Virus record (IMG/VR): IMGVR_UViG_3300049597_000151
Location: 1-22,764 of that record
Length of the DNA stretch: 22,764 bases
Source of the DNA: a virus
Reading direction: 5' to 3' (one strand)
Shown here: one piece after another, positions 1 to 5,634 of the stretch
Layout: each line of letters opens with the position of its first letter
Position numbering within the stretch: the stretch's first letter is position 1
The notes under the pieces: model-generated
Told to the model about the DNA's origin: nothing
Database searches by the model: none
What the model saw: the letters and a program-made list of their open reading frames with translations, nothing else
Program-made: the position numbers and the translations under genes

Positions 1-96
1 CAGCTATACAACGAAGCTAGAACCCAGAAGGCTTCCGCTGACATTCTTGAAGACATAAAAACCAAGGTGGCCAGTTTTGCACCCGCTACTTCATAG
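1..96 (+). CDS. C-terminal end of an unknown phage gene
   Basis: An open frame enters from the left edge in phase 1 and stops at TAG 94-96, giving the last 31 residues of a protein. The tail is hydrophilic and helical-looking (repeated Lys/Glu/Asp, then SFAPATS). It contains no motif I recognise. It overlaps the next gene by 20 bases if that gene starts at TTG 77, and lies on the same strand, so it probably belongs to the same early operon. The product cannot be named from this fragment. Confidence 0.6.
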   Translation, partial: QLYNEARTQKASADILEDIKTKVASFAPATS

Positions 97-283
97 CAGG
101 GCAATCCTTCTAGCCGCAATGAAAGAGTTAGTGGAGCTGGCCCAATTTTACGGGGACACTTACGACAGAACTAAAAGCCCGTTGGCAATGCAACACCATA
201 AATACTTTACGTTTGAAGCCGCAAGACTTAGCCAACGTTTATTGTTAGTCCAAATAGAGATTGAGGAACAAGACCTTGACTGA
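77..283 (+). CDS. Small hypothetical protein
   Basis: A 68-residue frame starts at TTG 77, preceded by AAGG at 64-67 with nine bases between. An alternative start is ATG 119 (54 residues), which has only a distant, weak ribosome site. The body is helical and moderately acidic, with no cysteine motifs, no signal peptide and no membrane segment. It overlaps the following gene by 8 bases, typical of translationally coupled phage genes. I do not recognise a family. The start codon is uncertain; the reading frame itself is likely real because it fills the space between two other frames without a gap. Confidence 0.5.
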   Translation: MHPLLHSRAILLAAMKELVELAQFYGDTYDRTKSPLAMQHHKYFTFEAARLSQRLLLVQIEIEEQDLD

Positions 284-632
284 AATTAATTATCCCGCAG
301 ACGTAAACAGGGAACTAGCTTTGTTACGTTCCCAAGCTGAATTGGGCATAAACATTTTGGCAGACAAAGAACGGGAGCTAGTAAAGCTATCCTTGGAAGC
401 TGACCGAATTGAAGCACTCACCTATTTAGAAGCTGGCGGGTCAATCCCAGAACGTAACGCCGTGGCCAAGCTTAAAGCCTTAGACGCTAAAGAAGCGGCG
501 GAGCTTTGCAAGGTGGAAGTCAATCGCATAAAGCTAAAACTAAAGCACTTGTCTGAATCACAAATGAACATCCAGACACAATCTAAGATGATAGAACTAC
601 AATGGAGAACCGCGGGCATAAAAGAAAACTAA
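276..632 (+). CDS. Hypothetical helical (coiled-coil-like) protein
   Basis: This 118-residue protein starts at TTG 276, with GAGG at 263-266 as ribosome site; an in-frame TTG at 261 is the alternative. It is Leu/Ala/Glu/Lys rich with long helical stretches (a regular pattern of LRSQAELG, ADKERELVKLSLEADRIE and KLKALDAKEAAEL) separated by a Gly-Gly-Ser turn near residue 55. That layout suggests an antiparallel coiled coil. Proteins of this size and style sit beside recombination and single-strand-binding genes in many phages, but I see no diagnostic residue. It overlaps the next gene by one base (TAATG). Confidence 0.6.
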   Translation: MTEINYPADVNRELALLRSQAELGINILADKERELVKLSLEADRIEALTYLEAGGSIPERNAVAKLKALDAKEAAELCKVEVNRIKLKLKHLSESQMNIQTQSKMIELQWRTAGIKEN

Positions 633-856
633 TGTTCACAATAAACGAAACTTGTTCATGCGGGGCTAACTTGAAGATTAGCGGACGTGTTGAATTAGTC
701 CTACGCGAACTAAAGCTTTGGCGTAAGCGCCACGTTTGTTTAAAGCAAGACAATGACGACACCGTGACCAGCGGAAACGCAGAAACTCAAATTGCTATTG
801 GTTTCCAAGCTGGAGAGATTCCAGCTAGACAGTATGACCCTTGGGAAGATGACTAA
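632..856 (+). CDS. Small protein with a CxC...C possible metal site
   Basis: The ATG at 632 overlaps the stop of the previous gene (TAATG), so translation is probably coupled; an upstream in-frame ATG at 602 would lie inside the previous gene. The 74-residue product has Cys9 and Cys11 in a TCSCGANLKI segment and a further Cys about 26 residues later in RKRHVC. This could be a small zinc site, although only three cysteines plus a histidine are present. The C-terminus is acidic (DPWEDD). Function unknown. It overlaps the next frame by 8 bases. Confidence 0.55.
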   Translation: MFTINETCSCGANLKISGRVELVLRELKLWRKRHVCLKQDNDDTVTSGNAETQIAIGFQAGEIPARQYDPWEDD

Positions 857-1016
857 GAAAAAACCCGCTTACCTGAAGCCCTTAGAAAAAAGTGTTTTGG
901 AAAAAATCTTGAAAATTGAAAAAAAGCCAAAAAAATGGGAAAAAGCTCAAAAAGAAGAAAATTTGGCTAAAACCGTTTTTGGCCTTTCTAGTGGCCTTAT
1001 GTTTAGCGGGGTGTAG
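849..1016 (+). CDS. Small lysine-rich protein
   Basis: The ATG at 849 lies in ATGACTAA, overlapping the previous stop by 8 bases, an arrangement seen repeatedly in this genome. The 55-residue product is very rich in Lys and Glu (residues 1-37) and ends in a neutral segment (VFGLSSGLMFSGV). The high Lys content follows from the A-rich DNA, which grows steadily toward the non-coding A-tract block. Its last 100 bases are overlapped in the +1 frame by the lipoprotein-like frame described next; at most one of the two need be functional. No family recognised. Confidence 0.4.
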   Translation: MTKKKPAYLKPLEKSVLEKILKIEKKPKKWEKAQKEENLAKTVFGLSSGLMFSGV

Positions 1017-1101
1017 CCACGGTGTTTTTAGAAACCAGCTCCATCGAAGCCCTTTGGGAAAAATGATTTACCAGTTCAAAGCTAAAAAGAAAATAATTTA
1101 A
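916..1101 (+). CDS. Possible small lipoprotein (overlapping frame, doubtful)
   Basis: A 61-residue frame from TTG 916 reads as a lipoprotein precursor: a lysine-rich n-region, the hydrophobic run LKPFLAFLVALCLAGC ending in a lipobox LAGC (lipid-bearing Cys at residue 33), then a short basic tail. Such small phage lipoproteins can block superinfection in Gram-positive hosts, but that role is only a guess. Against it: no convincing ribosome site precedes TTG 916, the n-region may simply reflect A-rich DNA, and it overlaps the gene at 849-1016. Part of the coding stretch is the first copy of a direct repeat whose second copy (1470-1531) has stop codons just upstream. Confidence 0.3.
   Translation: MKKSQKNGKKLKKKKIWLKPFLAFLVALCLAGCSHGVFRNQLHRSPLGKMIYQFKAKKKII
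995..1055 (+). repeat. Imperfect direct repeat, left copy
   Basis: This segment matches 1470-1531 in the same orientation. Over 995-1034 versus 1470-1509, I count 30 of 40 identical positions without gaps; the match continues with small gaps to the shared GAAG..CCCTT. The two copies lie about 475 bp apart and bracket the A-tract block. Confidence 0.65.
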
Positions 1102-1124
1102 AAAATGCCAAAAATGTAAAAAAC
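1100..1124 (+). repeat. 25-bp exact direct repeat, copy 1
   Basis: This 25-base stretch (A6, TGCC, A5, TGT, A6, C) is repeated exactly at 1377-1401. It shows that the A-tract block contains real long-range duplication and not merely random A-rich sequence. Confidence 0.75.
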
Positions 1125-1376
1125 CCAAAAAAATCCAAAAATGTTAGAAATCCAAAAAAACCCAAAAAAACGGGAAAATGTCAAAAAATGGAAAAAAACT
1201 AGAAAAAGTGATTTTTTGAAAAAAAACTAAAAAAACTCAAAAATAGAAAAAAATGAAAAAAAGTCCAAAAAGTGAAAAAATGATAAAAAAACCAAAAAAG
1301 TGAAAAAACCTAAAAATTTAGAAAAAAGTGAAAAATCTTATTTTTTTGAAAAAAACCCAAAAACCTGAAAATTTAG

Positions 1377-1401
1377 AAAAAATGCCAAAAATGTAAAAAA
1401 C
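1377..1401 (+). repeat. 25-bp exact direct repeat, copy 2
   Basis: Identical to 1100-1124, 277 bp downstream, near the right end of the A-tract block. Confidence 0.75.
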
Positions 1402-1469
1402 GTAAAAAAATCAAGAAATGTAAAAAACTGAAGAATTTGAAGAAAAATGATTTTCCAACTAATTTTACC

Positions 1470-1531
1470 CCTTATTCTATGCGGGTTCTAGCCCCGTGGT
1501 ATTTAGAAAACCGTGCCACCTGAAGACCCTT
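1470..1531 (+). repeat. Imperfect direct repeat, right copy
   Basis: Partner of 995-1055. It contains a short hairpin GCGGG-TTCTAGC-CCCGT that resembles a tRNA T-arm by chance. Stops lie directly upstream in the frame that would match the lipoprotein-like protein, so this copy is non-coding. From here to 1609 I see only A-rich sequence and the ribosome site of the next gene. Confidence 0.65.
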
Positions 1532-1609
1532 CAAAAAACCACCCAACTGAATAGCCCTAGAAAAATAAATAAATAAAAAAAGCCCAAAACTGAAAAAAGG
1601 CCGAAAAAG

Positions 1610-1951
1610 ATGAAAAAACAAGCTTTTGATAAATTGCTAGAGCGGGATGGTTATTGTCTCCATTGCGGAGAGACCCAAGCCGTGGCACCTAACCACCGAA
1701 TCAATCGGGGAATGGGTGGAAGTAAAAAACTAGATAATTGGGCCAATCTAGTTATTCTTTGTTCATTACTAAACGGGCAGATTGAAGCCGATACACGTTG
1801 GGCGTCCATGGCCGAATCCTACGGCTGGAAACTAAGGCGCTACCAAGACCCGCTGGCGGAACCCGTCTTTGACGCAATCGCTGGGGTTTGGTATTTGCTA
1901 GATGATAACTTAGGCCGTAAGGTAGTAGACGGAAAGGGAAACAATGACTAA
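1610..1951 (+). CDS. HNH-type endonuclease-like protein
   Basis: This 113-residue protein starts at ATG 1610 behind AAAAGG with normal spacing. It shows Cys16-x2-Cys19 (GYCLHC), then Asn28-His29-Arg30, the GMGGSKKLDN loop with Asn43/Asn46, and LVILC around residues 47-51 followed by LLNGQ. This is the layout of HNH (His-Me finger) nucleases stabilised by a zinc knuckle. The second half (WASMAESYGWKL) is typical of the phage branch often seen with replication or modification genes. It is the first gene after the A-tract block and overlaps the next by 8 bases. The DNA target is unknown; roles range from free-standing homing nuclease to a packaging or restriction activity. Confidence 0.8.
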   Translation: MKKQAFDKLLERDGYCLHCGETQAVAPNHRINRGMGGSKKLDNWANLVILCSLLNGQIEADTRWASMAESYGWKLRRYQDPLAEPVFDAIAGVWYLLDDNLGRKVVDGKGNND

Positions 1952-2147
1952 AGCAAACGAACTTTTATTACTAGCGCGGGAAGCCGAAGCGAACGCCGAA
2001 GCTGACCCAGCAAACTGGGCCATTAGGCGGACCCGTAATCTCTATGTAGATTCGCTGGCGTATACCTTGGACATCGCCTACCAGACCGCTTACGAAATGG
2101 TTCTGGACCCAGATTTTAGGTTGCCGAAAGAAAAGAAAAATAAATGA
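1944..2147 (+). CDS. Small hypothetical protein between HNH and methyltransferase
   Basis: The ATG at 1944 sits in ATGACTAA, overlapping the HNH stop, with GGAAAGGGAAA just upstream as ribosome site. The 67-residue product is helical and Ala/Glu rich at the N-terminus, with a lysine-rich C-terminus (PKEKKNK). No motif is recognised. It overlaps the methyltransferase by four bases (ATGA), so the HNH gene, this gene and the methyltransferase are probably translated as a coupled set. Confidence 0.65.
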   Translation: MTKANELLLLAREAEANAEADPANWAIRRTRNLYVDSLAYTLDIAYQTAYEMVLDPDFRLPKEKKNK

Positions 2148-3232
2148 CCTACAAAATCCACGTTGGAAACAACCTAGACGTCCTGCCCACGCTTCCAGAT
2201 AACAGCGTGGATTCCATCGTTACAGACCCGCCGTATGAACTTGGATTTATGGGTAAGAAGTGGGATTCAACTGGCATCGCCTATTCCGTGGAGCTTTGGC
2301 AGGAATGTCTTCGGGTCTTGAAACCAGGCGGTCACTTACTTGCCTTCAGCGCAACTAGAACTTACCACCGCCAAGTGGTTGCAATCGAAGACGCTGGGTT
2401 TGAAATCCGCGACATGATTAGCTGGATAAGCAACAAGACGTTCCCTAAGTCGCTAAACATAAGCAAGGCCATAGACAAGGCGGCGGGAGCAACGGAAGAC
2501 GCAAAGAAATGGGAAGGCTGGGGAACTGCACTAAAGCCAACCGTGGAACCAATCGTAATGGCACGCAAACCAGTAGAAGGCACCGTTGCGAATAACGTTT
2601 TGACTTACGGCACGGGCGGGCTAAACATTGACGCTTCCAGAATTGGAACTGACACGATAACAATAAACACGTTTGATAATGGCGCGAAACCGTTTGGTGA
2701 TGCCGTTGGTCAGCCGTTTACTTCAAGACAGCAAGAAGGGCGATGGCCCGCTAACGTCGTTTTTGATGAAGACAGCGCAGAAATCCTTAATGAACAAAGC
2801 GGAAAGACAACAAGTAAATCAGCAAAGACGGCATTGCCAGACATTAGAGGTGGCAAGTTTGGTTCTGACTACGGAAATAGGAATTTTGATTCAATCAGGG
2901 GCCATGACGATTCTGGGGGAGCTTCAAGATTTTTCTACGTTGCTAAAGCTTCCAAGAAAGATAGAAACGAAGGCTTGGAAAATCTACCCAACGCACATCC
3001 AACCGTTAAGCCAACTACTCTAATGAGCTACCTAATCAATTTGGTAACACCAGAAGGCGGAACCGTGCTTGACCCGTTTACTGGTTCTGGTTCTACTGGT
3101 AAAGCCGCCGTGCTTAATGGTTTCGATTTTATCGGTATAGAAATGACGGAAGAATACTTGCCAATTATTGAAGGCAGATTGAAACACGCAGAAAAAAAGT
3201 TCGCCGAAAAGAAAACGGAAAAACTTTTCTAA
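2144..3232 (+). CDS. DNA N6-adenine or N4-cytosine methyltransferase
   Basis: The 362-residue protein transfers a methyl group from S-adenosylmethionine to an exocyclic amino group in DNA. The catalytic motif DPPY is at residues 28-31, and the SAM-binding motif DPFTGSGSTG starts at residue 310. Catalytic-before-SAM order is that of beta-class enzymes in the N6/N4 methylase family (PF01555). Also visible are MGKKWD after the catalytic motif, a VLKPGGHLLAF strand, and HPTVKP before the SAM motif. A central insertion (about residues 130-275) probably holds the target recognition region. No partner restriction enzyme is obvious except the HNH gene two genes upstream, so it may be an orphan enzyme that protects phage DNA. 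Specificity cannot be read from sequence. Confidence 0.93.
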   Translation: MTYKIHVGNNLDVLPTLPDNSVDSIVTDPPYELGFMGKKWDSTGIAYSVELWQECLRVLKPGGHLLAFSATRTYHRQVVAIEDAGFEIRDMISWISNKTFPKSLNISKAIDKAAGATEDAKKWEGWGTALKPTVEPIVMARKPVEGTVANNVLTYGTGGLNIDASRIGTDTITINTFDNGAKPFGDAVGQPFTSRQQEGRWPANVVFDEDSAEILNEQSGKTTSKSAKTALPDIRGGKFGSDYGNRNFDSIRGHDDSGGASRFFYVAKASKKDRNEGLENLPNAHPTVKPTTLMSYLINLVTPEGGTVLDPFTGSGSTGKAAVLNGFDFIGIEMTEEYLPIIEGRLKHAEKKFAEKKTEKLF

Positions 3233-3414
3233 TGCCAAACTATGACTATGCTTGTAAAACTTGCCCGCAAACATTCACGGTCAATCGGTCAATAACAGAT
3301 AAAGAAATAGTTCCGAAATGCCTAAAATGCCAATCCTACGCAATTAGGGTTTTTGGGACACCAGCTATACAATTCAATTCACCAGGCTTTTATTCGACAG
3401 AAGGGAAAATCTGA
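3232..3414 (+). CDS. FmdB-type zinc ribbon protein
   Basis: This 60-residue protein starts at ATG 3232 (TAATG with the methyltransferase stop). It begins MPNYDYAC with Cys8-x2-Cys11 and a second knuckle Cys30-x2-Cys33, followed by RVFGTPAIQFNSPGFYST. That is the classic FmdB/putative regulatory zinc ribbon (PF09723 type), in which a single zinc is held by the two CxxC pairs. The family is widespread and functionally vague; in phages it is often found beside DNA modification or replication genes. It ends two bases before the replication-initiator start, so the two are probably co-translated. Confidence 0.9.
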   Translation: MPNYDYACKTCPQTFTVNRSITDKEIVPKCLKCQSYAIRVFGTPAIQFNSPGFYSTEGKI

Positions 3415-3415
3415 C

Positions 3416-4279
3416 ATGCCACTAATCCGCGGCCACCACTCATTTGACGACCACTTTACCCAGATACCTAACGCTTGGCTTCGGGACCCAAACTTATCCC
3501 TAGGCGCTAAAGGATTATTGGCCCAGTTGCTAAGTCATTCACCAGGTTGGGAAGTCTCCCAAGAATCACTTGCCAAAGCTAACAGAATGGGCAAGGACGC
3601 CATAAGAAAACTTATTGGGGAACTATTGGGGGCAGGCTACTTAAACCGCTCCACGGACCGCACAAGGCTGGATAAAGGGTATTTAGGTGGATACACTTAC
3701 ACAACCCAAGACCCTGACCCATCCATGGCGGGAAACCCTACGTTGGAAAACCCTACGTTGGATAATCCTACGTTGGATAATCCGCCACTTAAGAAGAACA
3801 TACTTAAAGAACAAAATACTAAAGAAGAAAATAATAAAGAAATTACGCAAAAAAGCTTTGAAGATGATTTTGGAAGATTTTGGACTATCTACCCAAGGCG
3901 GGCTGAAAAGGTAGCCGCTTATTCCGCTTTCTGCAAAGCCGTCCAGAAATACGGGCTAGAAGTGGTAATGACTGGCGTTGTGAATCTTGCAAATGACCCT
4001 AATCTTCCAGAAAAAACGTTTATCCCTTACCCAGCTAGTTGGCTAAATGCAGGGGGCTGGACTAATGACCCTTACCCAGAACGCAAGTTCACACCTGAAG
4101 AAAAGGCGGAAAGAATTGCCGCCGAAAGAAAAAAGAAAGCTTTGGCGGAACAGGAAAACACCAAACGGCTATTCGAAGAAATGGAAAAGTCGAAAGCTAA
4201 CGCGTCACCACCGCCAAAATGTAGCCACGGAAATTCGTTACTAAGTTGCTTACCGTGTCTACGCCAAATGTCTGACTAA
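3416..4279 (+). CDS. Replication initiator / replisome organiser-like protein
   Basis: I chose ATG 3416 (287 residues) over the TTG at 3353 because family members start near MPLIRG..FDDHFTQIPN and the TTG would overlap the FmdB gene. Residues 1-95 look like a winged-helix DNA-binding domain (LSLGAKGLLAQLLSHSPGW, then SQESLAKANRMGKDAIRKLIGEL). A low-complexity linker with NPTL(E/D) repeats follows, then a helical domain (FEDDFGRFWTIYPRR, YPASWLNAGGW) of the type that loads a helicase. The C-terminus has a possible zinc site, CSHG..SCLPC. The repeats are encoded by DNA iterons, as in the lambda O gene. It should recruit the replicative helicase, which is not in this window. Confidence 0.8.
   Translation: MPLIRGHHSFDDHFTQIPNAWLRDPNLSLGAKGLLAQLLSHSPGWEVSQESLAKANRMGKDAIRKLIGELLGAGYLNRSTDRTRLDKGYLGGYTYTTQDPDPSMAGNPTLENPTLDNPTLDNPPLKKNILKEQNTKEENNKEITQKSFEDDFGRFWTIYPRRAEKVAAYSAFCKAVQKYGLEVVMTGVVNLANDPNLPEKTFIPYPASWLNAGGWTNDPYPERKFTPEEKAERIAAERKKKALAEQENTKRLFEEMEKSKANASPPPKCSHGNSLLSCLPCLRQMSD
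3734..3778 (+). repeat. Three 15-bp iterons, candidate replication origin
   Basis: Three tandem 15-bp units run 3734-3748, 3749-3763 and 3764-3778, with a decayed fourth start at 3779. Each shares the core CCTACGTTGG, an imperfect dyad around ACGT. Directly downstream, 3791-3840 has 33 A and only 10 G/C among 50 bases. Iterons followed by an A+T-rich unwinding region inside the initiator gene is the architecture of the phage lambda origin. The units also encode the NPTL(E/D) peptide repeats, so they could instead be a coding linker. Confidence 0.6.
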
Positions 4280-4300
4280 GACAATAAACTAAACAAAGCG

Positions 4301-4317
4301 CCCAATAAACGATTGGG
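4301..4317. promoter_or_regulatory. Hairpin upstream of the SSB-like gene
   Basis: A perfect 6-bp stem (CCCAAT/ATTGGG) with a 5-base loop lies in the 63-base gap between the initiator and the OB-fold gene. There is no T-run after it, so it is more likely an mRNA-processing or translation-control element than a terminator. Confidence 0.4.
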
Positions 4318-4342
4318 ACCCTAAAGAAAAGAGAAAAATAAA

Positions 4343-4690
4343 ATGGCACTACAAATTGAATTCGAAGGTTTCATTCAAGACGTTAGAAATTTCGATTGGG
4401 GAACCGTTGTTGTGGTAGCCCATAACCAACGGGCTAAGTCTCCAACTGGCGAATGGGAAACCGTTGGCAAGGATTACATAGACGTTACCTTTGATGGTGT
4501 TACACCACCGAAAGAAACGCTTGTAAAAGTTAAGGGAACACTAAAGGTTTCTACTTACGCTAAAAAAGACGGTTCTACTGGGGTTGCATTAAAAGTTAGA
4601 GCTTCAGAACTTTACCCGTTCAAGCGTGGCGACGCGGTTTCTGCAACTAAAGAAATCTTGGAGCCACTAGACCCGTCGCTTCCGTTCTAA
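4343..4690 (+). CDS. OB-fold, single-stranded-DNA-binding-like protein
   Basis: The 115-residue protein starts at ATG 4343 after an A/G-rich leader. Its pattern of beta strands (IEFEGFIQDVRNF, TVVVVAHNQRAK, KDYIDVTFDG, ETLVKVKGTLKVSTY, GVALKVRASELYPF) fits an OB fold. The C-terminus ends DPSLPF, which resembles the acidic, Pro-Phe-ending tail by which SSB proteins recruit partners. Position right after the initiator and before the RusA resolvase supports a role in coating single-stranded DNA during replication or recombination. It is shorter than bacterial SSB, and true homology would need a structure or profile search. Confidence 0.6.
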   Translation: MALQIEFEGFIQDVRNFDWGTVVVVAHNQRAKSPTGEWETVGKDYIDVTFDGVTPPKETLVKVKGTLKVSTYAKKDGSTGVALKVRASELYPFKRGDAVSATKEILEPLDPSLPF

Positions 4691-4845
4691 TGATTTCGGC
4701 AATTTTTGCTTTTTCTTACGGCTTGCTAATTTTTGCGCTTGTCGGAGAAGTAGAAACTGAATCGCTTCGGATTGCAGGATTCATTGGTGCAGGCTGGATG
4801 GTGTTCGCTGGAGCAATGGCGGGCTATCAAGGTATGAATAAGTGA
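4690..4845 (+). CDS. Small two-helix membrane protein
   Basis: A 51-residue frame starts at ATG 4690 in TAATG with the previous stop and ends at TGA 4845. Two hydrophobic segments are visible: residues 1-18 (ISAIFAFSYGLLIFALVG) and about 27-47 (RIAGFIGAGWMVFAGAMAGY), joined by an acidic loop (EVETES). It overlaps the RusA gene by four bases (GTGA). The exact fit between two genes at both ends argues that it is real. Function unknown; lysis is unlikely given its place among replication genes, but a holin-like shape cannot be excluded. Confidence 0.65.
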   Translation: MISAIFAFSYGLLIFALVGEVETESLRIAGFIGAGWMVFAGAMAGYQGMNK

Positions 4846-5300
4846 ATTCACGGAAAGAACTTTATTTCACGGCTTACGGAATCCCAAGACCGCAGGGTTC
4901 CAAACGTCACGTTGGTAACGGCGTGATGATTGAAGCAAGTGACGTAAAGCCATGGCGGAAGACAATCGCTAACGCGGTGTTTGAAGCTTGGAGTCGTTCG
5001 GGCGACGAAAGGCCGTTTACGGAACCCGTAGTTGTCTGGGCGACTTTCTTTCTGCCCCGCCCCAAGTCTGTCAAGCGTTTTCTGCCGTCTGTAGCCCCCG
5101 ATTTGGACAAGCTTTGTAGGGCGCTTGGCGATGGCCTAAGCATTGATTCCGAAGCCCTTACGGATGACGCCCTTATAGTCAAATGGCATGCCGCCAAGGT
5201 CTACGCGGACGGCCACGAACCAGGCGTTTCCGTGGGAATCCGCCTTTATAACGATTTGGTAACAAACCCCAAAATGGTCCAAAATGAGTTTGACAAGTGA
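4842..5300 (+). CDS. RusA-like Holliday junction resolvase
   Basis: The 152-residue protein starts at GTG 4842, overlapping the membrane-protein stop (GTGA). RusA enzymes are dimers that cut four-way DNA junctions symmetrically, here probably to debranch replicating or recombining phage DNA before packaging. The hallmarks are present: GIPRPQGSKR (residues 13-22), WRKTI, FFLPRPKS, the metal-binding PDLDKL with Asp87 and Asp89, Asp97, and the DDA pair at 108-109 followed by an AAKVYA strand. Length is close to the roughly 120-150 residues usual for the family. A strong promoter overlaps its last codons, so a new transcript begins at its end. Confidence 0.9.
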   Translation: MNSRKELYFTAYGIPRPQGSKRHVGNGVMIEASDVKPWRKTIANAVFEAWSRSGDERPFTEPVVVWATFFLPRPKSVKRFLPSVAPDLDKLCRALGDGLSIDSEALTDDALIVKWHAAKVYADGHEPGVSVGIRLYNDLVTNPKMVQNEFDK

Positions 5301-5318
5301 TAAGGAAAGCCCCATAAT
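5290..5318 (+). promoter_or_regulatory. Strong sigma-70/sigma-A type promoter
   Basis: TTGACA at 5290-5295 is a perfect -35 box; after exactly 17 bases comes CATAAT at 5313-5318, five of six matches to the -10 consensus. The start of transcription would be near 5325. It drives the gene series beginning at 5365. It is the best promoter I can see in the window. Confidence 0.7.
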
Positions 5319-5323
5319 GGATA

Positions 5324-5345
5324 CATAAGGCAAACGGGCCTTATG
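5324..5345. promoter_or_regulatory. Perfect 8-bp inverted repeat at the predicted transcript start
   Basis: CATAAGGC (5324-5331) and GCCTTATG (5338-5345) are exact reverse complements around a 6-base loop. Lying right at the predicted +1, it could be an operator for a dimeric repressor or, in RNA, a 5' hairpin that protects the message. No T-run follows. Confidence 0.6.
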
Positions 5346-5364
5346 AAACGAAGGGAAGATTCAA

Positions 5365-5634
5365 ATGACTAAGAAGGTATTTAGCAACAAAGTAGCAAAA
5401 GCATTGGGTTGGAAGCACGGCCCAGAAGTAGCAAAAGACAAGACACTTACAGCTTCACTAAACGGATTCACTTTTATTGAAACTGAAATTGACGGTGCTT
5501 TTCACATCGGAAACTTAAAAGACTGGCAGGCAGTTGCTTTGCTAGAAGCTGGATTCATTGCCACAATCAAAATCAGGGAACCACGCTGGGCAAGCGATGA
5601 AAAAAGACCTGTAATGTTTTGGTCGGTGGCATAA
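5365..5634 (+). CDS. Hypothetical protein, first gene after the promoter
   Basis: The ATG at 5365 is preceded by GAAGGGAAG at good spacing. The 89-residue product is mixed alpha/beta (TFIETEIDGAFHIGNL, WQAVALLEAGFIATIKI) and soluble, with no cysteines and no catalytic pattern. As the first gene behind a strong promoter it may be expressed early and at high level, which in phages often marks host-takeover or anti-defence proteins; this is inference from position only. It overlaps the next gene by one base (TAATG). Confidence 0.7.
   Translation: MTKKVFSNKVAKALGWKHGPEVAKDKTLTASLNGFTFIETEIDGAFHIGNLKDWQAVALLEAGFIATIKIREPRWASDEKRPVMFWSVA

Larger units (their letters stand above)
1084..1440. repeat. 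Phased A-tract block, non-coding
   Basis: Runs of 4-8 adenines on the + strand alternate with 2-4 base spacers (mostly CC, CCC, GTG, TGG, TGA). From about 1103 to 1361 I count 29 tracts (27 of A, 2 of T), giving a mean centre-to-centre distance of about 9.2 bp. In 1261-1320, 39 of 60 bases are A. Two T-runs (1212-1217 and 1341-1347) are each followed by one G and a long A-run, forming short palindromes. All three + frames are broken by many stops, so the block is not a gene. Repeated A-tracts bend or stiffen DNA; a spacing below the 10.5-bp helical repeat predicts a superhelical path rather than a flat curve. Possible roles are origin, partition or packaging site, or an unstructured A-rich RNA. 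Confidence 0.75.

Noticed and set aside
916-1101. Nested spanin pair (Rz/Rz1) with the 849-1016 gene
   Set aside because: The outer gene has no N-terminal membrane anchor, the region lacks lysis genes, and the host is probably Gram-positive.
1084-1440. CRISPR array
   Set aside because: The repeat spacing is about 9 bp with no long conserved repeat and no unique spacers of typical length; there are no cas genes.
1481-1497. T-arm-like hairpin GCGGG-TTCTAGC-CCCGT, possible tRNA
   Set aside because: No anticodon arm, D arm or acceptor stem can be formed from the flanking A-rich DNA, and position 57 of the loop is T instead of a purine.
4690-4845. Holin call for the small membrane protein
   Set aside because: It sits among replication genes, with no endolysin nearby; two membrane helices alone do not identify a holin.
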